Shown: piece after piece, positions 18,539-27,115 of the stretch
Position numbering within the stretch: the stretch's first letter is position 1
Layout: each line of letters begins with the position of its first letter
From: JAMBLL01 sp964460075
GTDB lineage: Bacteria > Actinomycetota > Acidimicrobiia > Spongiisociales > UBA5794
Assembly: GCA_964460075.1 (NCBI GenBank)
Contig: CAYWPC010000011.1
Location: 1 to 64,000 of the forward strand
Direction of reading: 5' to 3'
DNA length: 64,000 bases
Position numbers and translations under genes: made by a program
The notes under the pieces: generated by a model
The model's database searches: none
The model's input: only the letters and a program-made list of their open reading frames with translations
Told to the model about the DNA's origin: nothing

Positions 18539-18790
18539 CACTCCGCCCGTAGCGCGATGTGCGCGTGACGTAGCTGGAGCACCGGCGCGGGTGTCTCGGA
18601 TGCAGGACGACGGATTCCTTCACGTACATGGCCGTGCCCACCGTGGATGGGCTTCCACCCTATTGAGGTTTCTACGGTTTCAGTCGTGCGGCGCTCTCGG
18701 CCGGATGTATACCGAACTTCCGCCAGGCCCGTGTCGACTGCACACATGACGAACATCGCTTGTACCCGTGCGCGGTGTCCGCTCAGCCGA

Positions 18791-18812
18791 CGTGGTCGCA
18801 CCCGCGACCACG
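18791..18812. repeat. Perfect 9-bp inverted repeat
   Basis: Arms 18791-18799 and 18804-18812 have a 4-base loop. It could be a terminator without a U-tract for sucD (250 bases downstream of its stop) or an operator for the promoter 50 bases further on. There is no evidence to decide. Confidence 0.45.
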
Positions 18813-18860
18813 GGCTTGGCATGGCCTCACCGTGGATGTGTGTCTCGGTCGTCCCTCTGA

Positions 18861-18889
18861 TTGACTGTCAGGACCGCGACACTTATCTT
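18861..18889 (+). promoter_or_regulatory. Promoter upstream of the lipoprotein gene
   Basis: TTGACT (18861-18866) and TATCTT (18884-18889) are separated by 17 bases. The predicted start is near 18896, about 135 bases before the ATG at 19031. Confidence 0.6.
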
Positions 18890-19030
18890 GACGCCAACCG
18901 CTGTCAATGACACGCACGACTCCTCCCGACTATTGATGTTCATCGTGACGCGAGCAGGGCAGAGTTGACGATTTGTGAGGTCATCCGTCCGCCACACCTT
19001 CGTTGCGATTAGCACGGCGAGGAAGCAGCG

Positions 19031-19675
19031 ATGTTCGCACGAGTCACGTTTGGCGTCACACTGATGCTTGTCCTCGCGGTGTGTAGCAATTCGACATCGG
19101 CTGAGCAGGTAGCCACGACCACGACGCAGGTAGCCACGACCACGACAGTCGACACCGACGTGAAGGTGCAGGCTCTCGACCCTGTCGGGACGCTCCTGGC
19201 TGCCGGTAAGCGGCTATCTGTTGGCGACTACACGACGACGGAGATGACTCCCTTGATCAGGTTCTCTACCGAACGATTCTGGGACTTCATAGGTGAGTTC
19301 CCATCGCTTCTGCTCCTTGGCCAACCCGCAGCGCAGCAATCACTCGCCTTCGTTCTGTTCCCTGTGTACTTGGGCGAGGGTGTTGTTGAGTCCATTCAGA
19401 GTGAATCGATATTCAACGCCTCCGATGTCGCGCCTGCGACCGTAGGTGGTATTGACGGTGTCTCGTTCATGGTCGATGTGGTGGTTCCAGGAGGTGGATT
19501 CGCTCAGACGACCCTGTTTCCGAACAACCAGACGTACAGTCAGGTCGACCTCGATCCGCCCAGGTTCAACGACGGCGAACAAGTCAGGTTCACCCTTATC
19601 GAAGTCGGTGAGAACGTACTTGTGATCATGGCCGGATCGGGACCGTCTGGATTCGGTGGCTTCCTTTCAGAGTGA
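19031..19675 (+). CDS. Putative lipoprotein, reading frame ended early by a tandem duplication
   Basis: The frame encodes 214 residues behind GAGGAAG. The start MFARVTFGVTLMLVLAVC looks like a lipoprotein signal with Cys18, though the LAVC lipobox is atypical at -1. A Thr-rich tether with two 7-residue repeats (QVATTTT) follows. The rest is an extracytoplasmic domain of unknown function. After GGFL the frame enters a second copy of bases 19395-19665 in the wrong phase and stops two residues later. If the extra 271 bp are removed, the sequence continues GGFLAIVDELLATVTFG, so the ancestral protein had a different C-terminus. No function recognised. Confidence 0.65.
   Translation: MFARVTFGVTLMLVLAVCSNSTSAEQVATTTTQVATTTTVDTDVKVQALDPVGTLLAAGKRLSVGDYTTTEMTPLIRFSTERFWDFIGEFPSLLLLGQPAAQQSLAFVLFPVYLGEGVVESIQSESIFNASDVAPATVGGIDGVSFMVDVVVPGGGFAQTTLFPNNQTYSQVDLDPPRFNDGEQVRFTLIEVGENVLVIMAGSGPSGFGGFLSE
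19105..19146 (+). repeat. Two 21-bp tandem repeats
   Basis: GCAGGTAGCCACGACCACGA plus one base occurs at 19105-19125 and again at 19126-19146, in frame. It gives the repeated QVATTTT of the lipoprotein tether. Confidence 0.85.
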
Positions 19676-19936
19676 ATCGATATTCAACGCCTCCGATGTC
19701 GCGCCTGCGACCGTAGGTGGTATTGACGGTGTCTCGTTCATGGTCGATGTGGTGGTTCCAGGAGGTGGATTCGCTCAGACGACCCTGTTTCCGAACAACC
19801 AGACGTACAGTCAGGTCGACCTCGATCCGCCCAGGTTCAACGACGGCGAACAAGTCAGGTTCACCCTTATCGAAGTCGGTGAGAACGTACTTGTGATCAT
19901 GGCCGGATCGGGACCGTCTGGATTCGGTGGCTTCCT
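19395..19936 (+). repeat. Exact 271-bp direct tandem duplication
   Basis: Bases 19395-19665 recur without a mismatch at 19666-19936. The period 271 is not a multiple of three, so the copy shifts the frame of the lipoprotein gene and creates the early stop at 19673-19675. It is either a recent duplication or an assembly error. Confidence 0.93.
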
Positions 19937-20288
19937 TGCGATTGTCGACGAGTTGTTGGCCACAGTCACGTTCGGATGGATCCCAGACGGGTCGCTAATT
20001 TGCAACTCCACCTGCGGTCTTCATCTCGGCCGCTGGCGTGTGGGGTTGCAACGCCACACGAAGGTCGATTCGGTGGCAGCGAAGCTGCAAGGCCCCAGTC
20101 TCGGGAAGCTTGGGGCTGCCGGGGTCGCTGGAACGCATGCACTCCCTGAACCAATCGGGAGCCAGATGCGCGGGCGAGTGCTGTCGATCGTGTTCCCCCC
20201 CCAGACGGCCATGAGGGTGATGTCGCTGCTGGAGCGGCCGCCATGTCGATCGATCCCGCGCCACCAACGGCTTCTAGACTTGCAGCCG
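19937..20288. other. Intergenic or 3'-remnant region before purN
   Basis: The first 40 or so bases continue the C-terminus of the lipoprotein if the duplication is ignored. The remainder has no gene-like sequence, even though one frame stays open into purN. It contains a 7-bp inverted repeat (CGTGTGG 20037-20043, CCACACG 20054-20060) and a G/C-rich hairpin near 20090-20116. Confidence 0.5.
20275..20280 (+). promoter_or_regulatory. -10 box of purN (leaderless)
   Basis: TAGACT is followed by 8 bases and the ATG at 20289, with no Shine-Dalgarno. No -35 is evident. Confidence 0.45.
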
Positions 20289-20921
20289 ATGCCTCAAGAA
20301 TCGCTCCCCATCGCTGTTCTCATCTCTGGTTCGGGGACCAACCTTCAAGCACTCATCGACCGGCAGGACGAAGTGTTCAGCATTGCCGTGGTCATCGCGG
20401 ATCGACCGGATGCGTTCGGCCTTACGCGAGCCACCGATGCTTGTATCCCGATCGAAGTGGTTCAGAGGTCGTCGTACTCGACGCCGGAGGCCTTTACCGA
20501 TGCTCTGTGCGATACGGCTGACCGCTACGGCGCCGCTGCACTGGTACTCGCCGGCTTCATGAGGATCCTCACGGCCTCAGCGATCGAGCGATTCCCGCAT
20601 GCGATCATCAACGTGCACCCGGCCCTGCTTCCTGCATTCCCTGGAGCCCACGCAGTCGAGCAGGCCCTCGCGTACGGTGTGACACACACGGGGGTGACGG
20701 TCCATTTCGTCGATGAGCAGGTAGACCATGGTCCGATCATCGCTCAACGGACGGTCTCTGTCCTGGCCGGTGACGATCAGGCCTCGCTCCATGCCAGACT
20801 TCAGACGGTCGAGCATGAGTTGCTGCCAGAAGTAGTTGCAGCTTTCGCGCGAGGAGCGTTGACCGTCGAGGGAAGACACGTTCGGTGGAAACAGACGACA
20901 CAGACGGAGGGCGTGCAGTGA
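20289..20921 (+). CDS. purN: Phosphoribosylglycinamide formyltransferase
   Basis: PurN transfers the formyl group of 10-formyl-THF to GAR in purine synthesis. The 210-residue protein shows the nucleotide loop VLISGSGTNLQALI, the catalytic core INVHPALLPAFPGAHAV (with the Asn and His of the family) and TGVTVHFVDEQVDHGPII with the catalytic Asp. I chose ATG 20289 because it begins the conserved domain and has a -10 box 8 bases upstream. The open frame further upstream is not homologous to PurN. Its stop overlaps the purH start. Confidence 0.96.
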   Translation: MPQESLPIAVLISGSGTNLQALIDRQDEVFSIAVVIADRPDAFGLTRATDACIPIEVVQRSSYSTPEAFTDALCDTADRYGAAALVLAGFMRILTASAIERFPHAIINVHPALLPAFPGAHAVEQALAYGVTHTGVTVHFVDEQVDHGPIIAQRTVSVLAGDDQASLHARLQTVEHELLPEVVAAFARGALTVEGRHVRWKQTTQTEGVQ

Positions 20922-22435
20922 CCCGAATAGCCGTAACGAGAGCGCTGATATCGGTATCCGACAAAGAAGGTCTCCTACCACTCGCCGAGGCGCTCGTTGA
21001 ACACGGGGTCGAGATCGTGTCGTCTGGAGGTACTGCGGCACATCTCGCACAAGCTGGTATTCCCGTGATAGCAGTGCAGGATGTGACCGGTGCGCCCGAG
21101 ATGTTGGGTGGGCGGGTCAAGACGCTGCACCCGCGCCTCCACGGAGGAATCCTCGCCGATCTCGGCAAAGAGCGCCACAGAAAGGATCTTGAAGATCTCG
21201 ACATCGAACCGTTCCAGCTCGTGGTTGTCAACCTATATCCATTCGAGGCGGCGGTTGCCGAGGGTGCAGACCACGGAACAGCGATCGAGAACATCGACGT
21301 CGGCGGACCGACACTGATCAGAGCAGCAGCAAAGAATCACGCTTGGGTCGCGGTCGTGGTGTCGCCGGAGCGATACGACCAGGTGATCGCTGCCGTAGCC
21401 GATGGTGGGACTACCGAGGAGTTTCGATTGGATCTCGCACGCGAGGCATTCTTTCGGACGGGCAGCTACGACGCTTCGATCGTGAACTGGCTAGAGAGCG
21501 ACGGTGGAGACAACCTTGTCCTAGCCCTCACCAAGCAGGCATCACTGCGATACGGAGAGAACCCGCATCAGGAGGCTGCTCTGTACTCGGCTGGACGTTC
21601 GCGTGGATGGTGGTCTTCAGGGAGCCAGCTCCAAGGCAAGGAGATGTCGTTCAACAACTATGCAGACGCAAACGCCGCCTGGAAGCTGGCTACGGATCTT
21701 CCTGAGGGTGCTGTTGCGATCCTTAAGCACATGAACGCATGTGGCGTTGCGAAAGGTGCCTCCATGCTTGAGGCGTTCACGAAAGCGTGGGCTTGTGATC
21801 CGCTCTCCGCCTTTGGCAGCGTCGTGGCGTTCAATGGTGAGCTCGACGTCGACACGGCTCGCGCCGTTACCGAGTACTTCGTGGAGATCGTCATAGCCCC
21901 GGCAATCACACACGAAGCGAGGGCTGTGCTTGGCCAGAAGAAGAATCTCAGGGTATTCGTCGCGTCAAAACCATCACCGTTCGACCTCGACATCCGCTCG
22001 ATCGACGACGGATTTCTCGTGCAGCAGTGCGACATGGTTGCGGGCGGTGTCGCTACGTGGGAATCCAAGACCCGCGTGCCAACGACTCAAGAACGTACCG
22101 ATCTCGAAATGGCCTGGATCATCGCGGCACACACGAAGTCGAACGCGATCGTGCTGGTCAACAACGGTGCTGCGGTGGGGATCGGTGCAGGGGACCAAAG
22201 CAGGGTCGGTGCTGCACAACGAGCCTTGGCCAAGGCGGGGGAGCGGGCAGTGGGCGCCGTTTGTGCTTCCGATGCCTTCTTTCCGTTCAGGGATGGGCCC
22301 GACACGCTAGCTGCGGCAGGTGTCACAGCCATCGTGGAGCCCGGTGGCTCTGTCAGAGATGGTGAGATCATCGAATCAGCGAATGAGCACGATGTAGCGT
22401 TGCTCTTCACAGGAGAAAGGCATTTCAAACATTGA
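20918..22435 (+). CDS. purH: Bifunctional AICAR transformylase / IMP cyclohydrolase
   Basis: PurH catalyses the last two steps to IMP. The 505 residues comprise an MGS-like IMP cyclohydrolase domain (about 1-150: ALISVSDKEGL, SSGGTAAHLAQ, GGRVKTLHPRLHGGIL) and a transformylase domain with RYGENPHQEAALY and the catalytic KHMNACGVAKG. The GTG at 20918 overlaps the purN stop by 4 bases and has GGAGGG upstream, so I prefer it to the in-frame GTG at 20885. With GuaA and GuaB3 in the same window, the route from GAR to GMP is partly covered. Confidence 0.97.
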   Translation: MTRIAVTRALISVSDKEGLLPLAEALVEHGVEIVSSGGTAAHLAQAGIPVIAVQDVTGAPEMLGGRVKTLHPRLHGGILADLGKERHRKDLEDLDIEPFQLVVVNLYPFEAAVAEGADHGTAIENIDVGGPTLIRAAAKNHAWVAVVVSPERYDQVIAAVADGGTTEEFRLDLAREAFFRTGSYDASIVNWLESDGGDNLVLALTKQASLRYGENPHQEAALYSAGRSRGWWSSGSQLQGKEMSFNNYADANAAWKLATDLPEGAVAILKHMNACGVAKGASMLEAFTKAWACDPLSAFGSVVAFNGELDVDTARAVTEYFVEIVIAPAITHEARAVLGQKKNLRVFVASKPSPFDLDIRSIDDGFLVQQCDMVAGGVATWESKTRVPTTQERTDLEMAWIIAAHTKSNAIVLVNNGAAVGIGAGDQSRVGAAQRALAKAGERAVGAVCASDAFFPFRDGPDTLAAAGVTAIVEPGGSVRDGEIIESANEHDVALLFTGERHFKH

Positions 22436-23283
22436 GCGCGCAGATACTTTCAGGCACCGTGGTGGCCAAGGCGGTCCGCCACCAGGTTGCACAGGACCTT
22501 GAAGAACTTCGAGCCGAAGGGTTCGACGTGGGGCTCGCCACGTTGCTCGTCGGCGACGACCCGGCATCCCACGTGTATGTTGGATACAAACACAAAGACG
22601 CTGAGGCCGTTGGTATGCGGTCGATTGATGTGCAGCTTCCACAGTCGGCCAGTCAGGCGGACGTCCTTGCAGCAGTCGATGAGCTCAACGCCCGCGAAGA
22701 CGTCACAGGCATGATCGTGCAACTGCCTCTTCCAGACGGCCTCGACGGCGAGGCGGCTGTAGAGCATGTGCTGCCCTCCAAGGACGCCGATGGGCTCCAC
22801 CCGTTCAATCTCGGTCGCTTGATCCTCAGCCGCCAAGGGCCTCTCCCTGCAACACCGTCCGGCGTCATGACGATCCTCGAGCACTACGGAATAGAGACGG
22901 CTGGAAAGACTGCCGTCGTTGTCGGACGCAGCTTCCTCGTTGGCAAACCGATGGGTCTCCTTCTCGGTGCCAAGGGCGTGGATGCCACGGTGATTCAGGC
23001 ACACTCACGGACACCGGATCTCGCATCGGTCTGCTCGACGGCCGATATCCTGGTGACGGCGATCGGTCGTCCCGGCATGGTCGATGCCTCGTTTGTCAAG
23101 CCAGGCGCCGTGGTCATCGACGTCGGCACGACCCGTACGGAGGATGGACTACGGGGCGATGTCGTCTTTGATGACGTCGCGCACGTCGCGAGCGCGTTGA
23201 CGCCTGTACCTGGCGGCGTAGGACCGATGACTCGGGCCTCGCTGCTGAGAAACACGGTATGGCTCGCAAAGGCCTCGCTGTAA
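22432..23283 (+). CDS. folD: Bifunctional methylene-THF dehydrogenase / methenyl-THF cyclohydrolase
   Basis: FolD interconverts methylene-, methenyl- and 10-formyl-THF, the last being the cofactor of PurN and PurH just upstream. The 283 residues contain YVGYKHKDAEAVG with the catalytic Lys, VQLPLPDGLD, and the NADP-binding VVGRSFLVGKPMG; the family end motif appears as PVPGGVGPMTRASLL. Translation starts at TTG 22432, overlapping the purH stop by 4 bases (TTGA), with AGGAGAAAGG upstream. The purN-purH-folD order is a tight functional operon. Confidence 0.95.
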   Translation: MSAQILSGTVVAKAVRHQVAQDLEELRAEGFDVGLATLLVGDDPASHVYVGYKHKDAEAVGMRSIDVQLPQSASQADVLAAVDELNAREDVTGMIVQLPLPDGLDGEAAVEHVLPSKDADGLHPFNLGRLILSRQGPLPATPSGVMTILEHYGIETAGKTAVVVGRSFLVGKPMGLLLGAKGVDATVIQAHSRTPDLASVCSTADILVTAIGRPGMVDASFVKPGAVVIDVGTTRTEDGLRGDVVFDDVAHVASALTPVPGGVGPMTRASLLRNTVWLAKASL

Positions 23284-23326
23284 TACATGAGAACTCGAAA
23301 AATAGACGAACCGAACGGAGAAGCTG

Positions 23327-24529
23327 ATGGCTGAAGCGATCACCAAGACCGAGACCGGCCTGAATGTGCCGGCTAACCCCACGATCCCCTTTATCGAGGG
23401 TGACGGCATTGGGCCAGATATCTGGTCAGCAGCCCAGGGAGTTTTCGACACAGCTGTTGCAAAGGCGTACGGGGGAAGCCGATCGATTGCCTGGGTGGAG
23501 GTCCTCGCTGGAGAGAAGGCATTCAACGAGACAGGTGAATGGCTACCTGAGGCAACGACGGAGGCGTTCAACGAGTACCTCGTCGGAATCAAGGGCCCGC
23601 TCACAACACCCGTCGGGGGCGGAATCCGGAGTCTCAACGTGGCGCTTCGCCAAATCCTCGATCTCTATGTGTGTCTGCGCCCCGTGCGCTGGTACAACGG
23701 TGTGCCATCTCCTGTGAAGCGTCCACAAGACGTCGACATGGTCATCTTCCGCGAAAACACGGAAGATGTGTATGCGGGCAAGGAGCTCGAGGCGGGGTCC
23801 GAGGGAGTTCACAAGCTTCTCACATTCCTCGACGAGGAATTCGGCTGGGATATCCGCAAGGACTCTGGCATCGGCATCAAGCCGATCTCGGAGACGGGAA
23901 CGAAGCGGCTTGTCGCTGCCGCGATCCAGTATGCGTTGGAGCAGGGCCGTGATTCGCTCACGCTCGTGCACAAGGGCAACATCATGAAATTCACAGAGGG
24001 AGCCTTCCGCGAATGGGGATACGAGGTGGTTCGGGAACGTTTCTCGGATGTAGCTGTTGGATGGGAGGACTGCAACGGCCAGCCTGGGGACAAGCTGCTC
24101 GTGAAAGACGTGATCGCTGACGCCTTCTTGCAGCAGATCCTCACCCGCCCGAGAGAATACGACGTCATCGCCACGATGAACCTCAACGGCGACTACATGT
24201 CGGATGCACTCGCTGCTCAGGTCGGTGGGATCGGCATTGCCCCTGGTGGCAACATCAACTACGACACAGGTGTTGCGATTTTCGAGGCGACACACGGGAC
24301 CGCACCTAAATACACGGGTATGGACAAGGTGAATCCCGGTTCGATCATTCTCTCCGGTGAGATGATGTTCCGGTATCTGGGTTGGGACGAGGCAGCCGAC
24401 CTGATCATCAAGGGCGTAGAGGGCGCGATCACGGAGAAGATCGTCACCTACGACTTCGCACGGCTTATGGATGGCGCCACCGAGGTGAAGTGCTCGGAGT
24501 TCGGTGAGGCCGTTCAAGCTCGCATGTAA
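23327..24529 (+). CDS. icd: Isocitrate dehydrogenase (NADP-dependent, dimeric E. coli type)
   Basis: Icd oxidatively decarboxylates isocitrate to 2-oxoglutarate. The 400-residue protein has the substrate loop GGGIRSLNVALRQ, whose Ser is the kinase/phosphatase target in enterobacteria, the metal-site DVIADAFLQQ, and HGTAPKYTGMDKVNPGS. The Lys-Tyr pair in that last segment marks NADP preference. Many actinobacteria use the unrelated monomeric Icd instead, so this choice is mildly informative. GGAGAAG precedes the ATG. It lies 43 bases after folD and may be read through from the purine operon. Confidence 0.95.
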   Translation: MAEAITKTETGLNVPANPTIPFIEGDGIGPDIWSAAQGVFDTAVAKAYGGSRSIAWVEVLAGEKAFNETGEWLPEATTEAFNEYLVGIKGPLTTPVGGGIRSLNVALRQILDLYVCLRPVRWYNGVPSPVKRPQDVDMVIFRENTEDVYAGKELEAGSEGVHKLLTFLDEEFGWDIRKDSGIGIKPISETGTKRLVAAAIQYALEQGRDSLTLVHKGNIMKFTEGAFREWGYEVVRERFSDVAVGWEDCNGQPGDKLLVKDVIADAFLQQILTRPREYDVIATMNLNGDYMSDALAAQVGGIGIAPGGNINYDTGVAIFEATHGTAPKYTGMDKVNPGSIILSGEMMFRYLGWDEAADLIIKGVEGAITEKIVTYDFARLMDGATEVKCSEFGEAVQARM

Positions 24530-24551
24530 CGCGGCGTAGCGGTTCGCTGCA

Positions 24552-24606
24552 GGGCTCGCACCGGTTCACGGTCTGGCAGATTCCGTGGACTGGTGTGCGA
24601 GTACCC
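24552..24606 (+). terminator. Long imperfect hairpin between icd and mdh
   Basis: Bases 24552-24571 pair with 24583-24606 through CTCGCACC, GGT and TCACGG segments with small bulges, around an 11-base loop. No U-tract follows. It may be an intercistronic terminator or a processing/stability structure. Confidence 0.45.
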
Positions 24607-24640
24607 TTAGTTGGAGAGTTGTCGTTCTCAAGGAGAGGCT

Positions 24641-25576
24641 ATGAGCAAGGTAACCGTTGTAGGCGCTGGCAAATACGGCTCCACCACCGCCCAGCGGATC
24701 GCTGAGTGGGACATTGTCGATGAGGTCGTGATGACCGACATCGTCGAAGGTCTTCCTCAGGGTCTCGCTCTCGATATGAACCAGTCCCGTCCCGTGATGA
24801 GATACAGGACTCTCGTGACCGGTACGAACGACTACGCCGATACGGCTAACTCGGATGTTGTCGTGATCACCGCCGGTCTCCCACGTAAGCCGGGGATGAG
24901 TCGCATGGACTTGCTCGGCGTGAACGCGGGCATTGTGAAGTCCGTCGTCGAGGAGATTGCGAAGTACTCGCCAGAGGCCGTGATCATTGTCGTCACGAAT
25001 CCGCTCGATCAGATGACGACACTTGCAGCAGAGGTCTCCGGGTTTCCTCGACATCGGGTTCTTGGGCAGGCCGGCATGCTCGACAGCGCTCGTTTTGCTC
25101 ACTTCATCGCCGAAGCCGCCGATCACGACATTCTCGACGTCAAGGCTGTAACGCTGGGATCTCATGGCGAGACGATGGTGCCCGTCCCATCTCTGTGCAC
25201 GGTCGGTGACACTCCTCTCGTTGACGCGCTCGGGACTGCAAAGGTCGACGAGTTGGTCGATCGAACCCGTAAGGGTGGAGCCGAGATCGTTGCTTTCCTC
25301 AAAACCGGCTCGGCGTATTACGCACCCTCTGCCGCCGCGGCGATGATGGTGAAGGCCATCGTTGAGAGTCAGGGCGCAGAAATGCCGGTATGTGCGTGGA
25401 TGGAGGGACAGTACGGCATCGACGATGTGTACCTAGGTGTTCTCGCAAGGCTCGGCGCGAACGGCGTTGAGGAGGTACTCGAACTTGATCTCACCGACGA
25501 CGAAGTAGCGGGTCTCAGGCAAGCAGCTGTCGCTGTCAAGGAGAAGGTCGCCGTGCTCAGAGAGATCGAGATGTAA
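24641..25576 (+). CDS. mdh: Malate dehydrogenase (LDH-like type)
   Basis: Mdh oxidises malate to oxaloacetate with NAD. In 311 residues the Rossmann loop is VVGAGKYGSTTA, the substrate Arg loop is LPRKPGMSR, NPLDQMT follows, and the catalytic His is in GSHGETMVP. This is the tetrameric LDH-like group found in Bacillus and many others, unlike the classical mycobacterial dimeric Mdh. The ATG at 24641 has AAGGAGAGG immediately upstream. An open frame reaches 10 codons further but lacks a site. Confidence 0.95.
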   Translation: MSKVTVVGAGKYGSTTAQRIAEWDIVDEVVMTDIVEGLPQGLALDMNQSRPVMRYRTLVTGTNDYADTANSDVVVITAGLPRKPGMSRMDLLGVNAGIVKSVVEEIAKYSPEAVIIVVTNPLDQMTTLAAEVSGFPRHRVLGQAGMLDSARFAHFIAEAADHDILDVKAVTLGSHGETMVPVPSLCTVGDTPLVDALGTAKVDELVDRTRKGGAEIVAFLKTGSAYYAPSAAAAMMVKAIVESQGAEMPVCAWMEGQYGIDDVYLGVLARLGANGVEEVLELDLTDDEVAGLRQAAVAVKEKVAVLREIEM

Positions 25577-25610
25577 CGTTTGGAGAGCTCGTAGTTCCGG
25601 TCAGCAAAGA

Positions 25611-25643
25611 GAAAACGTCCCGATGTCTCATCGGGACGTTTTC
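25611..25643. terminator. Bidirectional terminator between mdh and the facing membrane-protein gene
   Basis: A perfect 15-bp stem (25611-25625 with 25629-25643) has a 3-base loop and a run of A and T at its base on either strand. It sits between convergent genes. Confidence 0.9.
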
Positions 25644-25660
25644 TTGTGTCTTGATACGAT

Positions 25661-26593
25661 CTATGCGGATGTCGCCTGTTCGCGCTCGAAGGTTTCGAGC
25701 GCTTCCCGTATTTCGCGGGAGCTCTCTTCTGCCGCTTCGCGTTGCTTTCGTGCACGTTCGAGCGCTGCGACGATGTCGCGTCGTTTGGCCCAGAGGCCGA
25801 CGGCGCCCACGAACAGCAACGTGGCCGCGAACCCTGCGAGCCACCAGCCGGTAGCTGCCTGCGTGTCCTTGTACTGAGCAGCGACACCGGTGACTCCACC
25901 ACCCTGGTCGAACAGACGCTGGGTGTCGAGAAGTGTCTGACGGATTGCCCCAGCCGAGAGCACGACAACGATCCACGCTGCCACGGATGTGAAGATCAGC
26001 ATGCGGTTCGCAGCCACATCCGCCGGTTTGATCGAGATCGAGAGACCCCCGATGAGTAGGAACACCACGAAGACGACGAGCCATGTGTCGATGATGAGCT
26101 CGCTTCCAGAGGCGACGGCGCCGACGAGGAGGAAAAACGCCGCAAAAGCCGCGACGAAGAGTGGCAATGCCCGCTTGAAGAACACAGATATGTGTCTGAA
26201 TCGGCTACGCACCGCCACAGACAACGTCGCGGCAAATACGGCCGAAATAGCTATGTTGATGATCGTGCTGACCGTGAGCGTCACTGAGCTGCGCTCGGTA
26301 CCGACCGTGAATATCGCCGTGAAGACGGTGGATGCGACGACGAGATAGCCGACGACTGCGGCCGAGATCGATGGGCTCATCGATCCTTCCCAAGCCGTGA
26401 GCAGGGAACCGACCAGTAGCAGCACACCCATTACGGCAATGACCCATCCGTGTGTTGTGTCGTAGCCACGAATCGACCAGGGTTGGATCAGGAAGTTGTA
26501 GTCCGGGTTGGTACGGGCGTACTCCCAGGTCACCGATGAGATGAGGATCACAGGGCCGAGCGCCAGCGCGATCTTCGTCCAATTTTTCTTCAC
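25661..26593 (-). CDS. Polytopic membrane protein with C-terminal coiled coil, function unknown
   Basis: The 310 residues contain about eight hydrophobic helices (roughly at 7-22, 48-66, 78-97, 104-125, 140-160, 166-183, 200-215 and 250-268). A charged C-terminal tail rich in Arg, Glu and Ala (LERARKQREAAEESSREIREALETFE-like) is likely cytoplasmic coiled coil. I do not recognise a family. Translation begins at GTG 26593 behind GGAGG. A perfect 8-bp inverted repeat (26594-26616) overlaps the ribosome-binding site. The gene is divergent from the HU gene. Confidence 0.75.
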   Translation of the reverse strand: MKKNWTKIALALGPVILISSVTWEYARTNPDYNFLIQPWSIRGYDTTHGWVIAVMGVLLLVGSLLTAWEGSMSPSISAAVVGYLVVASTVFTAIFTVGTERSSVTLTVSTIINIAISAVFAATLSVAVRSRFRHISVFFKRALPLFVAAFAAFFLLVGAVASGSELIIDTWLVVFVVFLLIGGLSISIKPADVAANRMLIFTSVAAWIVVVLSAGAIRQTLLDTQRLFDQGGGVTGVAAQYKDTQAATGWWLAGFAATLLFVGAVGLWAKRRDIVAALERARKQREAAEESSREIREALETFEREQATSA

Positions 26594-26616
26594 GTAATGC
26601 CTCCGGTCGGCATTAC
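26594..26616 (-). promoter_or_regulatory. Inverted repeat over the ribosome-binding site of the membrane-protein gene
   Basis: GTAATGCC and GGCATTAC (26594-26601, 26609-26616) flank a 7-base spacer directly before the GTG. A TAAAGT -10-like box (26615-26620) touches its outer arm. It could be an operator, or a hairpin hiding GGAGG if transcription starts further upstream. Confidence 0.45.
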
Positions 26617-26660
26617 TTTACCGGCTTCGCGTTGGTGCGGCAGTCCGCTAGGCCCTATTG

Positions 26661-26689
26661 TTGCTAGGGATTCGGGTCCTGGGTAGAAT
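26661..26689 (+). promoter_or_regulatory. Promoter of the HU gene
   Basis: TTGCTA (26661-26666) and TAGAAT (26684-26689) have a 17-base spacer. Transcription should start near 26696, giving a 5' leader of about 47 bases. Confidence 0.7.
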
Positions 26690-26742
26690 CACATGTGTGT
26701 TATTCGTTCCACGAGAAGCGTGGACATGAGGAGGGTTCCGAG

Positions 26743-27021
26743 ATGAACAAGGGTGAACTTATCGAGGCAGTGGCTCGCAACACTGGCGAGTCGAAGGCGA
26801 CCGCTGAGAAGGTGATCAACGAGACCCTCGACGTCATCGTGAGTGGTGTTGTCATGTCGGGGAAGGTACAGATCACCGGCTTCGGCACATTCGAGGGTCG
26901 CGATCGGGCAGCACGAACTGCGCGCAATCCCCAGACAGGTGAAGAGATCAGGGTTGCCGCTACCAGGGTTCCCGCATTCAAGGCCGGGAAGTCGTTCAAG
27001 GACGCTGTCAGGCCAGGCTGA
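26743..27021 (+). CDS. hup: HU-family DNA-binding protein
   Basis: This small histone-like protein bends and compacts DNA as a dimer. The 92 residues begin MNKGELIEAVARNTGESKATAEKV-like and carry the DNA-arm region GFGTFEGRDRAARTARNPQTGEEI, the HU signature. It lacks the long Lys/Ala-rich tail of mycobacterial HupB, so it is a minimal HU. The ATG at 26743 follows GAGGAGGG. It is a single-gene unit with its own promoter and terminator. Confidence 0.95.
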   Translation: MNKGELIEAVARNTGESKATAEKVINETLDVIVSGVVMSGKVQITGFGTFEGRDRAARTARNPQTGEEIRVAATRVPAFKAGKSFKDAVRPG

Positions 27022-27058
27022 CCAGAGCAGACCTCTCAGGGAGTACAGGGGAACGAAT

Positions 27059-27090
27059 AAGAGGGAGCAGTTTCGACCGCTCCCTCTTTT
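27059..27090 (+). terminator. Rho-independent terminator after HU
   Basis: AAGAGGGAGC (27059-27068) pairs with GCTCCCTCTT (27079-27088), with two more pairs inside, followed by TTC. It also lies at the 3' end of the convergent SCP2 gene. Confidence 0.85.
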
Positions 27091-27115
27091 CGTTGTGCTC
27101 GACCGTTGGTATGTA

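Larger units (their letters stand above)
18539..19030. other. 492-base intergenic region after sucD
   Basis: No convincing gene is seen here. It holds a perfect hairpin CGTGGTCGC-ACCC-GCGACCACG (18791-18812) without a U-tract and a good forward promoter (18861-18889). The rest shows nothing recognisable. Confidence 0.6.

Noticed and set aside
19656..20288. In-frame fusion of the duplicated lipoprotein segment to purN
   Set aside because: The linking residues look non-coding and purN has its own ATG with a -10 box 8 bases upstream. The continuous frame is probably accidental.
23543..24517. 324-codon minus-strand open frame
   Set aside because: Antisense shadow of icd; no domain features.
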